A DNA stretch of 64,000 bases from Tautonia sp040717455 (GTDB lineage: Bacteria; Planctomycetota; Planctomycetia; Isosphaerales; Isosphaeraceae). Shown one piece after another: positions 16,771 to 24,986 of the stretch (positions are counted from its first letter, which is position 1; each line of letters starts with the position of its first letter). The position numbers and the translations under genes are program-made. Below the pieces are notes generated by a model that was not told where the DNA came from, ran no database searches, and worked only from the letters and a program-made list of their open reading frames with translations. The DNA lies in contig NZ_JBFEFH010000001.1 in assembly GCF_040717455.1 (NCBI RefSeq), positions 62,001 to 126,000 on the forward strand, read 5' to 3'.

Positions 16771-18531
16771 TCAGCGCTGATCCAGGCCCCGGATCGAGGC
16801 CGGTCGAGGCACGGCGGTGCTCGTTGAAGCGGGTTGGGTGTCGGGCAGGGCTTCCGGGGCGATCGAGTCGGACGCAAGCTTCCCGAGCATCGCCTGCTCG
16901 AAGCCGCGGAGGTCGGTCCAGAAGGTCCCGGGGCCGGCGTGGAAGATGCCGAGGCGGAGGGTCTCGGGCAGGTTCTCGGCGAAGAGGTACCGGTTGTACG
17001 CCTCGGGGCCGCCGAGCGTCTCGACGTAGCGCTGGTAACGCTCGGCCTCGGCGGCGTTCGTCAGCTCGACCTTCTTGGCCTCGGCCTCGCCGATCGTCGT
17101 GGTGATCTCCGCCTGGATGGCGGCGGTCTGGGCGTCGAGCTCGGCGACGAGTTTCTCGGTCTCGGCCTCGATCTGCCGGGCCTGCTTCTCACCCTCGGCC
17201 AGGGCGGAGGCAAACAGCTTCTCGGTCTCGGCGGCGACGCGACGTTCCTCGAGAGTCACCTTGGCCTTGGCCTCCATCAGGTCGCCTTCGGCCTCGGCGG
17301 TGAGCTGTTTCTGCTCGTTGGTCAACTTCACTTCCGTGGCGATCTTGGAGCGCTGGATCGGCTCGCGGACCTCGGCAGGGACGTAGATCTGGCGGGGCAA
17401 ACCGAAGAGAAGCGTCATGTTCTTCTGCTTGAGGGACGCTTCCAGCTCCTCGGACGTGTCGGTCTGGAAGGCCTCCCGGCTGTCGCCGATGAGCAGATCG
17501 ACGGCCCCATGCCGGGAACCGTTGATCCGGCAGATCGAGCCGATGTCCGGCAGGACGACCTGCTCCTCGACGACTTTCAGGACGTTCTGCTCCTGTTCGC
17601 TGGCCTTGCCGAAGCGTCGGATCACGTCGGGGGCCTGATCAGGGAGGATCCCCCAGATGGTCGTGAAGTCGAGGAAGATGTCGAACCCGTCCCGTGAAAG
17701 GAACCAAATCCCCTTGTCCTTGCGGTAGACCGGATCGCGGCCCAGGGGGGCTGCCGCATCGACCCCGACCGTCTCGACCTCCTGGTAGCGGGGCTTGCCG
17801 TCGGGGCCGAGCTCGGCCTCGACCGAGAGGGTCGTTTCGTTGAAGCCGATGCTCAGGATGTCGACCTGGGTGGCGTAAGGGTTCAGGTAATAGATCCCAG
17901 GTTGGAGCACGTCGTCGAGCGTCCCGCGCTGGGCGGACGTGCGGAGATCTTCCGAGCGATTGGTCACGACGCCGACATAGCCCGCCGGGATCAGCAGGGC
18001 GTCTCCGGCCTGGTGCTTGACGCCGCCATTGGTCTTCACGCAGGCCGAGACGGGGAGGATCTCGGTGTCATAGGCGTAGGAATTGATCCGGTATCGGCCC
18101 GGGGTCAACACCTTCCGCTGGATCCCGCGCTGGCCTTCGCGATCGGCGAGGTACTGGCCTTGCGGAAGCTGTTCCCCGAACTTGGCCGTGAGGACGCCGA
18201 TCTCCCCCGGCTTCACGAGGGTGTCCTGAATCCGCTCGTACTTGTATTCGAGCGGATTGATGAAGTGTCGGCCCGGCCCGAGGAGGTTTTGCAGGATGCC
18301 GACCTGCTGCGGGCGGCCTCGCTCGTCCAGCTCGACGAGCGTCCCCGGGGGCGCGGTCGGGACCGAGCGGAGGGGCGGGAAGGGCCCTCGATAGGTCAGC
18401 AGGAGGCTCTCGCCGGGAGGGACCTCGACGCGGCAGACGACCCACTTCCAGGCGATCAGATAACCGCCGATGAAGAGGGCCGACAGGGTCGCGGCGGCCC
18501 CCAGCAGGCGTTGAAGCGTTCGGGGGTTCAT
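16771..18531 (-). CDS. SPFH/band 7 membrane protein (second of a pair)
   Basis: A 586-residue protein with one N-terminal membrane helix (ALFIGGYLIAWKWVV) and an SPFH-like body. Two successive SPFH-type segments can be recognised by parallel features: GILQNLLGPGRHFINPLEY, then LDDVLQPGIYYLNPYATQVDI. A charged helical region follows at about residues 395-510 (AEGDLMEAKAKVTLEERR, AETEKLFASALAEGEKQ), as in flotillins. The C-terminus is Pro/Ser/Thr-rich. SPFH proteins form membrane-attached rings and cages. Its ATG overlaps the stop of the upstream SPFH gene by four bases, indicating translational coupling and probably one complex. It is not a standard HflK: it is longer and no protease gene is adjacent. 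Confidence 0.82.
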   Translation of the reverse strand: MNPRTLQRLLGAAATLSALFIGGYLIAWKWVVCRVEVPPGESLLLTYRGPFPPLRSVPTAPPGTLVELDERGRPQQVGILQNLLGPGRHFINPLEYKYERIQDTLVKPGEIGVLTAKFGEQLPQGQYLADREGQRGIQRKVLTPGRYRINSYAYDTEILPVSACVKTNGGVKHQAGDALLIPAGYVGVVTNRSEDLRTSAQRGTLDDVLQPGIYYLNPYATQVDILSIGFNETTLSVEAELGPDGKPRYQEVETVGVDAAAPLGRDPVYRKDKGIWFLSRDGFDIFLDFTTIWGILPDQAPDVIRRFGKASEQEQNVLKVVEEQVVLPDIGSICRINGSRHGAVDLLIGDSREAFQTDTSEELEASLKQKNMTLLFGLPRQIYVPAEVREPIQRSKIATEVKLTNEQKQLTAEAEGDLMEAKAKVTLEERRVAAETEKLFASALAEGEKQARQIEAETEKLVAELDAQTAAIQAEITTTIGEAEAKKVELTNAAEAERYQRYVETLGGPEAYNRYLFAENLPETLRLGIFHAGPGTFWTDLRGFEQAMLGKLASDSIAPEALPDTQPASTSTAVPRPASIRGLDQR

Positions 18532-20201
18532 CGGTTTGCCTCCGCGGTTCGGAAGGGATTGCTGGGGAGCGACTCGGATGCACCTGGGGCATTCCCGGCC
18601 AGCGGGTCGACGCCCGTAGATGGGTCGGGCGATCGGGGAGACGGCTCCGGAATCGGGGTCAGGTTGGGGGTCGGAGTGTCCGACACGAAGGAGCCGAAGA
18701 GTTCCATGAACGGCCCGTCGGAATTGGAGAGGATCGACTGGAACGCGGGGGCGAGTTTGCCGATGAGCACGTTCCTCGCGAGCGACCCGCCGTCTCCGCC
18801 GAAGGCCGTGACCCGCAAGGCCAGACCGGCCAGATCCGCCTCGTTCTTGAATCGGATGACGTCGGCCGAGGCCTGGGCCTCGGACCGCAGGGCGGCGGCC
18901 CGGTTCATGGCGGCTTCGAGCTGGGTCTCGGTGACGGAGAGCCGCTGCTCGGCCTCGGTCACGGCGACATCCTGGTCCTGCATGGCCTTGGTGGTCTTCT
19001 CCACGACTTCCTGCTCGGCCTCGATCAGCCGGGCCTTCTGCTCGGCGAGGAGGTTCTTGACCCGGAGTTCGGCCTGCGATTCCTGCTGGAGCTTCTCTTG
19101 CAGGAACTGTTCGAGCTGCTGCTTGGCGACCTCTCGGGCCCGGACCGGGGCCCGGATCTCCTCGGGGGCCGAGGCCGACGTGACGGCAACCTGGAGGATC
19201 TCGATGCCTTGATCCTCGCAGCGGGCCGAGAGGGTGCTCTCCAGATCCTGCTGGAACAGTTCACGGTCGTCACCCGAGATGAACTGCACGGCGTCGAGCT
19301 TCGACCCGTTCACCCGGCAGATGGATCGGGCGTACGGGGTGATGATCTTGGCGATGATCTCATCATCGATCGCGTCGCCGTTGAAATCCTCGTTGTAGAG
19401 GACGAACACCTCGGCGGCCCGCTCCTCGGACACGCGGAACGTCACGGCGCCGTCGAGCGAGATGTTGAAGCCGTCGGCCGAGAGGAAGGTGATGTCGGCG
19501 TCCTCGTTCAGCCCGAAGATCCGGGTCCGGCAATCGACCACGCTGATCCGCTGCTCGAAGGGGTTGATGAAATACTTGCCGGGGGGCAGCGTCTTGAGCT
19601 GCACGCCCCGCTCCCCTTCGTCCACCAGCACGACGTTCGGGTCCTTCTGCGACCGGCCGGAGAGCAAGGTGACGACCCCTCGGGACCCGGTCGGCACATC
19701 GACCGGGTCGAACACGAGGAACTCGGTCGCATAGGGGTTGTAGGCGACCCGTGCCCCGGCCTCGATGACGCCGGGGCGGATGCCTTTCTGGGTGTCGTCG
19801 GCGAGCACCCGGCCCTCGGGCAGCTCCTCGCCGACGAGCGAAACCATCACCGCGCACTTGCCTTCAGGGACCTGGAATTGATCCGTGATTTCCCAATCCC
19901 AGAAGAACGGGTTGTAGAAGAAGCGGCCCTCGGTCAGGACGTCGGGCTGGACCCCCTTCGAGTAGCCTCGGTCCTCGGTCCAGGCCGGGGCGATCTCCAT
20001 GCCCGGTTCCAGGTTGTGCCCGACCTTGCGGACCAGGACGGCTTGTTTGCCCTTGCCGACTTCGATGCGGCATGCGCTGTAGAGGAACCAGCCGCCCACG
20101 ACCAGGGCGGCGATCAGGCCGACCACCAGGCCGGACCAGCGAGAGGGTGCTCCTCTCGCACCACCACGGTCCATCGGACCGCGACGATCAATTGATGCCA
20201 T
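18528..20201 (-). CDS. SPFH/band 7 membrane protein (first of a pair)
   Basis: A 557-residue partner of the next gene. After a short cytosolic N-terminus comes a membrane helix (LVVGLIAALVVGGWFLYSA), then paired SPFH-type segments (VLTEGRFFYNPFFWDWEI and LKTLPPGKYFINPFEQRI). A flotillin-like charged helix spans about residues 345-445 (LEQFLQEKLQQESQAELR, EAEQEVVEKTTKAMQ). The C-terminal tail is Pro/Ser/Thr-rich. A separate start MDRGG lies nine residues inside and could be used. Overlap of four bases with the second gene makes a coupled pair, consistent with a hetero-oligomeric membrane scaffold. No NfeD or FtsH gene is beside them. Confidence 0.82.
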   Translation of the reverse strand: MASIDRRGPMDRGGARGAPSRWSGLVVGLIAALVVGGWFLYSACRIEVGKGKQAVLVRKVGHNLEPGMEIAPAWTEDRGYSKGVQPDVLTEGRFFYNPFFWDWEITDQFQVPEGKCAVMVSLVGEELPEGRVLADDTQKGIRPGVIEAGARVAYNPYATEFLVFDPVDVPTGSRGVVTLLSGRSQKDPNVVLVDEGERGVQLKTLPPGKYFINPFEQRISVVDCRTRIFGLNEDADITFLSADGFNISLDGAVTFRVSEERAAEVFVLYNEDFNGDAIDDEIIAKIITPYARSICRVNGSKLDAVQFISGDDRELFQQDLESTLSARCEDQGIEILQVAVTSASAPEEIRAPVRAREVAKQQLEQFLQEKLQQESQAELRVKNLLAEQKARLIEAEQEVVEKTTKAMQDQDVAVTEAEQRLSVTETQLEAAMNRAAALRSEAQASADVIRFKNEADLAGLALRVTAFGGDGGSLARNVLIGKLAPAFQSILSNSDGPFMELFGSFVSDTPTPNLTPIPEPSPRSPDPSTGVDPLAGNAPGASESLPSNPFRTAEANR

Positions 20202-20385
20202 CGATGTGCTCCGGGGTCGGACTCAGGAGCCAACGTGCCCCCCTCGGTTCGGGGTGAGGATCCGATCGGCTCTCGGCGGAAGTTCTTCGCCGGATGGACC
20301 AACCTATTCATCGCAACTCGATGGAATCGGCCCTCGTGGCCCGCCGAATCCGAAGAATCGACGGAATCGGAGGTCTGCGCGCAAT
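20202..20385. other. Upstream region of the SPFH operon
   Basis: No gene is seen. The SPFH promoter should lie here but no clear motifs stand out. The tail of the small basic protein transcript ends just beyond it. Confidence 0.35.
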
Positions 20386-20417
20386 GAAAAAGGCCCCGAC
20401 ACTCATCGACGGGGCCT
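20386..20417 (-). terminator. Intrinsic terminator after the 29-residue basic protein
   Basis: On the minus strand aggccccg pairs with cggggcct across an 11-base loop, and a TTTTT run follows directly. It lies 91 bases past the small gene stop, giving that gene its own transcript end. Confidence 0.75.
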
Positions 20418-20507
20418 CGCTCGGAATCAAGCGGTACGACGCGGGCAATTCGGCCGTGCCGTGACGACTCGGGGCGGCCGGTCAGAGGGGGGGCCGTCCC
20501 GATCGGA

Positions 20508-20597
20508 TTACTTCTTGCGGTGACGGATCTTGCTGCGCATGCGGCGCTTCTTGCGACCGACCTTGCGACGGCCCTTGCCTCGACGGCGGCTAGCCAT
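20508..20597 (-). CDS. 29-residue highly basic protein, bS22/mS38-like
   Basis: A short gene encoding only 29 residues, of which 18 are Arg or Lys. The C-terminal half KKRRMRSKIRHRKK resembles the AURKAIP1/COX24 (mS38, mycobacterial bS22) motif, a tiny ribosomal protein. Support for a real gene: an AAGGGAGGG ribosome binding site four bases before the ATG, a normal TAA stop, an intrinsic terminator downstream, and flanks that hold no other gene. Ribosomal proteins of this size are usually missed by annotation. The match rests on the basic motif and length only, so a nucleic-acid-binding peptide of another type is possible. Confidence 0.72.
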   Translation of the reverse strand: MASRRRGKGRRKVGRKKRRMRSKIRHRKK

Positions 20598-20600
20598 GAG

Positions 20601-20609
20601 CCCTCCCTT
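20601..20609 (-). promoter_or_regulatory. Strong ribosome binding site of the basic protein gene
   Basis: The minus strand reads AAGGGAGGG ending four bases before the ATG at 20597, one of the best Shine-Dalgarno matches in the window. It supports translation of the very short frame. Confidence 0.7.
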
Positions 20610-20859
20610 GGATTGTGTGAACGATCACCTTGGAAATCGGAGCAGAACAGGTCCCGAACCCCCTTAGCACCGAAGGGGAAGAGGTCTACTGTACCATGAC
20701 GCACGGTTTCCGCTCAAGCGAGAGCCGAGGGGGTTCATCCCGATTCGATCGGACGGACCACCCCGCGGTCGGGTCGATCGGGGGAGGGAGACTCGGCGAG
20801 CGAGCGACCTCGGAGGGTTCCCGGGCGGCACGCTCGAAGCGACGGGGGAGGGACCGGGC

Positions 20860-21732
20860 CTATTCCAAGGCCGTCGGGTCCTCGGCCTCGGGGCCGAGTT
20901 CGGCGGCGATCGCGTCGAGGCGTTCGCGGACCTCGGACATCCCCGAAGGGCGGCGGTCGGGTTTCGGGGCGATGCACTGCATGATCAGGTCGCTCAACGA
21001 TTTCGGAATCTCGGCGACCAGGGCGGCGGGGGCCTGCAATCGGGAGCGACCGAGTTTGCCGTTGTCCAGCCCCGGGATGCCGAGATTGGCATACTCGCCG
21101 GTGAACATGCGATACATCGTCGCGCCAAAGTTGTAGAGGTCGGTCTTCTCGTCTACGATCCGATCCGAAGCCTGCTCGGGGGCCATGTAGTAGGGGGTCC
21201 CCTGGACTCGGGCCTTGTCTTCGCCCCGGATCCAGGCCGTGCCGAAGTCGATCACCTTGACCTCGCCGGCCTTCGAGATCATCAGGTTGCCCGGCTTCAG
21301 GTCCCCGTGGTAGACCCCCCGGCGGTGCATGTGGGCCATCGCGTCGGCCACGCGGCGGAAGATGGCGACGAGCCTCGGGATCGGCAGCGACGCCACCTCG
21401 TCGAGCACGAAGCCGTCGACGAACTCCATCAACAATTCGATCCCCGTGGTCCGGAACCACGATTTCCGGGCCCGACAATCGAGGATCTTCAGGATGTTCG
21501 GATGGTTGAGCATCCGAGAAACCTTGAATTCCTGCGAGGCCTGATTGACGTAGATGTCGTCATCCGGCCCCTGGCGTCGGATGACCTTCAGGGCGTAACG
21601 GCGGCCGGTCGAGGTGTCTCGGATCAGCAGGATCGTGCTGCCCGCCCCGGTCCCGAGGGGGCGGACCACCTCGTAATCCATTTTCGCAAGTTGGGGAGAG
21701 GTGGTGGGTGTGGGCATGCGGTTGTGGGGCAT
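20860..21732 (-). CDS. Soluble Hanks-type Ser/Thr protein kinase
   Basis: A 290-residue protein that is almost nothing but a kinase domain, with no membrane helix or sensor. Motifs: RPLGTGAGSTILL glycine loop, ATP lysine K49 (YALKVI), HGDLKPGN with catalytic D144, DFG aspartate D162, and GTPYYMAPEQ. Like the kinase at 13158-14597 it is a non-RD type (HGD). The start at 21732 was chosen as the shortest that keeps the normal lead-in; upstream frame extension to 21870 is Arg-rich and lacks family features. Without a sensor domain it probably depends on a partner. Neighbouring genes (small basic protein, a hypothetical) do not identify a target. Confidence 0.85.
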   Translation of the reverse strand: MPHNRMPTPTTSPQLAKMDYEVVRPLGTGAGSTILLIRDTSTGRRYALKVIRRQGPDDDIYVNQASQEFKVSRMLNHPNILKILDCRARKSWFRTTGIELLMEFVDGFVLDEVASLPIPRLVAIFRRVADAMAHMHRRGVYHGDLKPGNLMISKAGEVKVIDFGTAWIRGEDKARVQGTPYYMAPEQASDRIVDEKTDLYNFGATMYRMFTGEYANLGIPGLDNGKLGRSRLQAPAALVAEIPKSLSDLIMQCIAPKPDRRPSGMSEVRERLDAIAAELGPEAEDPTALE

Positions 21733-21909
21733 TCGGGGCTCGGGCACTTCGCCAGCCGACGGTGCTCGGGGCGATCGGCAAGGCACGAACGAAGCCCGCC
21801 GAAGAAGGCGGATCTTACCAGAACGAGCTGCCCCGATCGAGACTCGAGATGCGTCCATGCCTCGACACACTCAGGAGCGAGGCGAAGGAGGACAGGGCGA
21901 GCGGATCGC

Positions 21910-22647
21910 TCAGGAGCCGATCAGCGGGTAGATGAGCCGTTCGGTCGGGTAATAGAGCAGGCGTTCGATCCAGAGGTCGGTCAGATCGTGCCCCCAGACG
22001 CCGTACGCCCCGGCGGATTCGTAGATTTTTCGGTACTGCTCGGCGAAGGCGCAGCAGATCTCCCAGGTGTTCCAGGGTTCCTCGCCGGTTTCGATCGCGA
22101 AGAGGGCCGGGATCTCGATCGGGTAGTCGATCAGGCCTCGGACCGCGACGGGGAGCGGCCGCTCGGCCAGCTGCCTGAGGTTCGGATCGACGGGCTCGCC
22201 CGCCTCGGCCGCCTGATCGGCCAGTTGCTGGAGCATCTCCTCGCGGTCGAAGTGGCTGACGGCCGCACGCTCGGCGATGCTGAAGGGCGGGAACGGGCCG
22301 GTGAAGAGATCGAACGCAGACGCCTCGGCCGCGGGATCCTCGACGAACTCGACGAGCCGGACCGCCTCCGGATCCGCCTCGAGCAGCTCCGAAGGCTCCG
22401 GCTCGATCGTCCGGTTCCAGGGCAAGGGGCCGGAGCGATCGCGCAGGAAGGCGTCAAGGTCCCCTCGATCGCTGCCGGCGCGTTCGACGAGCCGGGCGAC
22501 TCGCACGGCCATCGGCTCGTCGCGGTCGCCGGGCGGGTCGAGCCCGAGGGCGCCATACGCCTGGATGATGGTCAGTTCGGGGTCGGAGGACGACCGGATC
22601 AACTGGGCGACGCGCACCGACATCGTCAGGATATCGACCGGATCCAT
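21910..22647 (-). CDS. Hypothetical protein in the RNase D operon
   Basis: A 245-residue soluble, acidic protein of no recognised family. ATG 22647 has GAGGGG seven bases upstream. No signal, membrane helix or catalytic motif is visible; the sequence is rich in Pro, Glu and Leu with a C-terminal aromatic-rich part (TERLIYPLIGS end). It starts 36 bases after the sugar isomerase-like gene stop on the same strand, so it is likely the third gene of that operon. Its role is unknown. Confidence 0.65.
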   Translation of the reverse strand: MDPVDILTMSVRVAQLIRSSSDPELTIIQAYGALGLDPPGDRDEPMAVRVARLVERAGSDRGDLDAFLRDRSGPLPWNRTIEPEPSELLEADPEAVRLVEFVEDPAAEASAFDLFTGPFPPFSIAERAAVSHFDREEMLQQLADQAAEAGEPVDPNLRQLAERPLPVAVRGLIDYPIEIPALFAIETGEEPWNTWEICCAFAEQYRKIYESAGAYGVWGHDLTDLWIERLLYYPTERLIYPLIGS

Positions 22648-22682
22648 GCGAGTGCCCCTCAATCGTCCCCGGTGGTCGCGGC

Positions 22683-23525
22683 TCAATCGAAGTAGCCGCA
22701 CGCCTTCAGATGATCGACGCTGCGCTTGATCCGGTTGTGACGCTCGTCGAGGCCGGGCTCATCCTCGCCGCCGATCCCCTCGATCTCGATCGTGTAGGGC
22801 CCGGCGTAGCCGATGGCGTCGAGCTGCTCCCGGATCCGCCGGAAGTCGATCGCGCCGCCGTCGCCGACCGCGGGGAAGTACCAGTCTTCGGGCCGGCCGC
22901 GCGAGTCCTTCAGGTGGACGTTCCGGACGTAATCCTTGACCCGGTCGAGCTGCTCGTGCACGTCGGCGCCCGGGTTGTAATAGAGGATGTTCCCGGTGTC
23001 GTAGTTCAGGCGGACGGCGGGGTGATGGACCTCGAACATGAGGGTGAGCATCTCGTCGGCGTTCTGGGTCGGCCCCTTGTGGGTCTCCAGGGCGATGACC
23101 ATGCCGAGTTCCTGGGCGACGTCGCCGACCTTGCGCAGGTTCTCGACGACGGCCCGACGCTCCTCGGGGGTGGTCGGCTGGCTGGCGCCGGAGACGACGA
23201 TGTCGACGTCGAACCACTTGCGGGCGAACCGGATCCGGCGCTCGGTCAGTGCGGTCCCCTCGTCGGTGCGCATGTCGCCGCCGCCGACGTTGCAGCCGCT
23301 GACCTTGACGCCGAGGCGCTTCAGGTGGTCGCGGAACTCCGAGGCGGTGGCGTCGTCGGCCTTCTCGGTGACGACGACCTCCTCGGGGATGACCAGGCCG
23401 CCGAAGTTGTGGCCGCGGAGGGCGAGCTCCAGGTGCTCGATGCCGGCATCCCGGATCTTCTCGGCCGCGGTGCGGACGCCGGAGGGGCCGTAGCAGTTCG
23501 TGAAGCAACTGATGATGCGATTCAT
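22683..23525 (-). CDS. Xylose isomerase-like TIM-barrel protein (sugar phosphate isomerase/epimerase)
   Basis: A 280-residue TIM barrel of the AP-endonuclease-2/IolE-like superfamily. Metal-ligand segments are visible in order: ALETHKGP (Glu), NYDTGN (Asp), VHLKDS (His) and YTIEIEG (Glu), which together fit a divalent-metal isomerase or epimerase centre. The start NRIISCFTNCYG is cytosolic; no signal peptide. Planctomycetota have many such proteins, usually acting on keto-sugars or inositols. Its start overlaps the stop of the RNase D gene by four bases (ATGA), so translation is probably coupled, though the functional link is not obvious. Confidence 0.8.
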   Translation of the reverse strand: MNRIISCFTNCYGPSGVRTAAEKIRDAGIEHLELALRGHNFGGLVIPEEVVVTEKADDATASEFRDHLKRLGVKVSGCNVGGGDMRTDEGTALTERRIRFARKWFDVDIVVSGASQPTTPEERRAVVENLRKVGDVAQELGMVIALETHKGPTQNADEMLTLMFEVHHPAVRLNYDTGNILYYNPGADVHEQLDRVKDYVRNVHLKDSRGRPEDWYFPAVGDGGAIDFRRIREQLDAIGYAGPYTIEIEGIGGEDEPGLDERHNRIKRSVDHLKACGYFD

Positions 23526-24760
23526 GGCGATCCGTCAGGCGGGTTCGATTCGAGGGACGGGTGAGAGACCACCGGCTCCAGGGCCACGGGGACCTCGGAG
23601 CCGAGGTCGTCGATGCGCAAGGCGAGGCGGCCCGAGAGGACGTCGAGCAACGCCCGGCCGCAGACCTCGGCCCGCCAACCCCGCAGGATGGCCGGCTCGC
23701 TGCCCCCGGGCTGCCCGTCGAGGTGCCAGCGGATCAAGGCCTTCAGGTCGCTGGTCGAGCCGACCAGCCCGGTCGAGATCTGATGACGGGCGGCGCAGTG
23801 GGCCATCGTGGCGTTGAGCAGGGAGGTGAGCATCGACAGGCCGGGCAGGTCGTCGGGGCGTTCTCCCGGCTCGGGCAGGCGATCCTCGGGGACGGCCAGG
23901 GCCTCGGCGATCACGTCGAGCAGCTCCCGGGACCGGGCGATCAGGGCCGGGCGGTTGAAGTCGCGCAGGGCTTCCAGGTCGCGTCTCGATTTCGGCTGGC
24001 GGCGGGCGATCCCGACGATCAGGTCATCGCGCATGATCTGACGGATCGGGCGGTTGCTGGCCCGGGCCTCCTCGACGCGCCAGTCGTACAGGCGACGGGC
24101 AATTTCCAGCGACCTGCGATTCAGGCCCCCGGCCCCGGGGAGCCGTCGCCAGCGATCCTCCTCGACCCGTCGGCGGACGGACTCGAGGAACGCGTTGAAT
24201 TCGGTCTCGGCCCAGGAAAGTCGGTTGCGCTGTTCGAGCCGGTCGAGCAGATGGTCGGCCACATCGAGCAGGTGGGCGACGTCGTCCAGGGCGTACTGGA
24301 CCTGGGCTTCGCTCAGGGGGCGGCGTCGCCAGTCGGTCCGTGTCTCACTCCCCGCGAGGGCGATGCCGACCGATTGATTGACGAGGTTCGTCAGCGACAT
24401 CGGGTAGCCGAACCCGGCCAGCCCGGCGGCGATCTGGGTGTCGAACACGTGCTTGGGCAGGCGACCGGTGCGCAGCCGGCAAATGCGGAGATCCTCGCCC
24501 GCGGCATGCATGACGACCTCGACCGAGGGGTCGAGCACGAGTTCCCAGAGCGGATCGAGATTCAGGCCCCGCGCCAGGGGATCGACGGCGACCAGTCGCT
24601 CTCTCGAGGCGATCTGCACCAGGCACAGGACCGGCTCGAAGGTCTCCTCCGAGACGAATTCCGTGTCGAAGGCGAAGCGGCCCTGATCGCGGAGGTGGGC
24701 GATGAGTTCGGCCAGTTCGGCGTCGGTTGAGATCAAGGGTTCGAGGTGACGTCCCGGCAT
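23522..24760 (-). CDS. rnd: Ribonuclease D
   Basis: A 412-residue 3'-5' exoribonuclease with the DEDD exonuclease fold and a C-terminal HRDC part. Catalytic motifs: FDTEF (D32, E34), HAAGEDLRI and YALDDVAHL. An HRDC domain follows around residues 210-290 (RLYDWREEEA-type helices), then a longer C-terminal extension. In the family it trims tRNA and other stable RNA 3' ends. It is the first gene of a run with the isomerase-like and hypothetical genes, with a four-base overlap. Length exceeds the E. coli enzyme (375) by the C-terminal tail. Confidence 0.92.
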   Translation of the reverse strand: MPGRHLEPLISTDAELAELIAHLRDQGRFAFDTEFVSEETFEPVLCLVQIASRERLVAVDPLARGLNLDPLWELVLDPSVEVVMHAAGEDLRICRLRTGRLPKHVFDTQIAAGLAGFGYPMSLTNLVNQSVGIALAGSETRTDWRRRPLSEAQVQYALDDVAHLLDVADHLLDRLEQRNRLSWAETEFNAFLESVRRRVEEDRWRRLPGAGGLNRRSLEIARRLYDWRVEEARASNRPIRQIMRDDLIVGIARRQPKSRRDLEALRDFNRPALIARSRELLDVIAEALAVPEDRLPEPGERPDDLPGLSMLTSLLNATMAHCAARHQISTGLVGSTSDLKALIRWHLDGQPGGSEPAILRGWRAEVCGRALLDVLSGRLALRIDDLGSEVPVALEPVVSHPSLESNPPDGSP

Positions 24761-24986
24761 TGATCTTTTGGTCAGCGGTCCGTATCGGAGGGGGGTGAAG
24801 TGTCGGGGATTGCCGGCGGACGCGGTGACGATCGCTCCGACGCCGGCAAGTTCGCAGCGGAAGCGCGGCTTCCAGCATGTTTCAGGAGCCGATCTCGATC
24901 CGATGCTGGCCCGTTATCGCATGACGACGCCCCTCGTGCAAGGGCCGCACGGCATTGGCGCCGATCGGGAGCGAACGACGCTCGCA

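Noticed and set aside
16771..20201. Calling the SPFH pair hflK and hflC
   Set aside because: Both are far longer than those proteins, each seems to have two SPFH segments, and no hfq, hflX or ftsH is adjacent.
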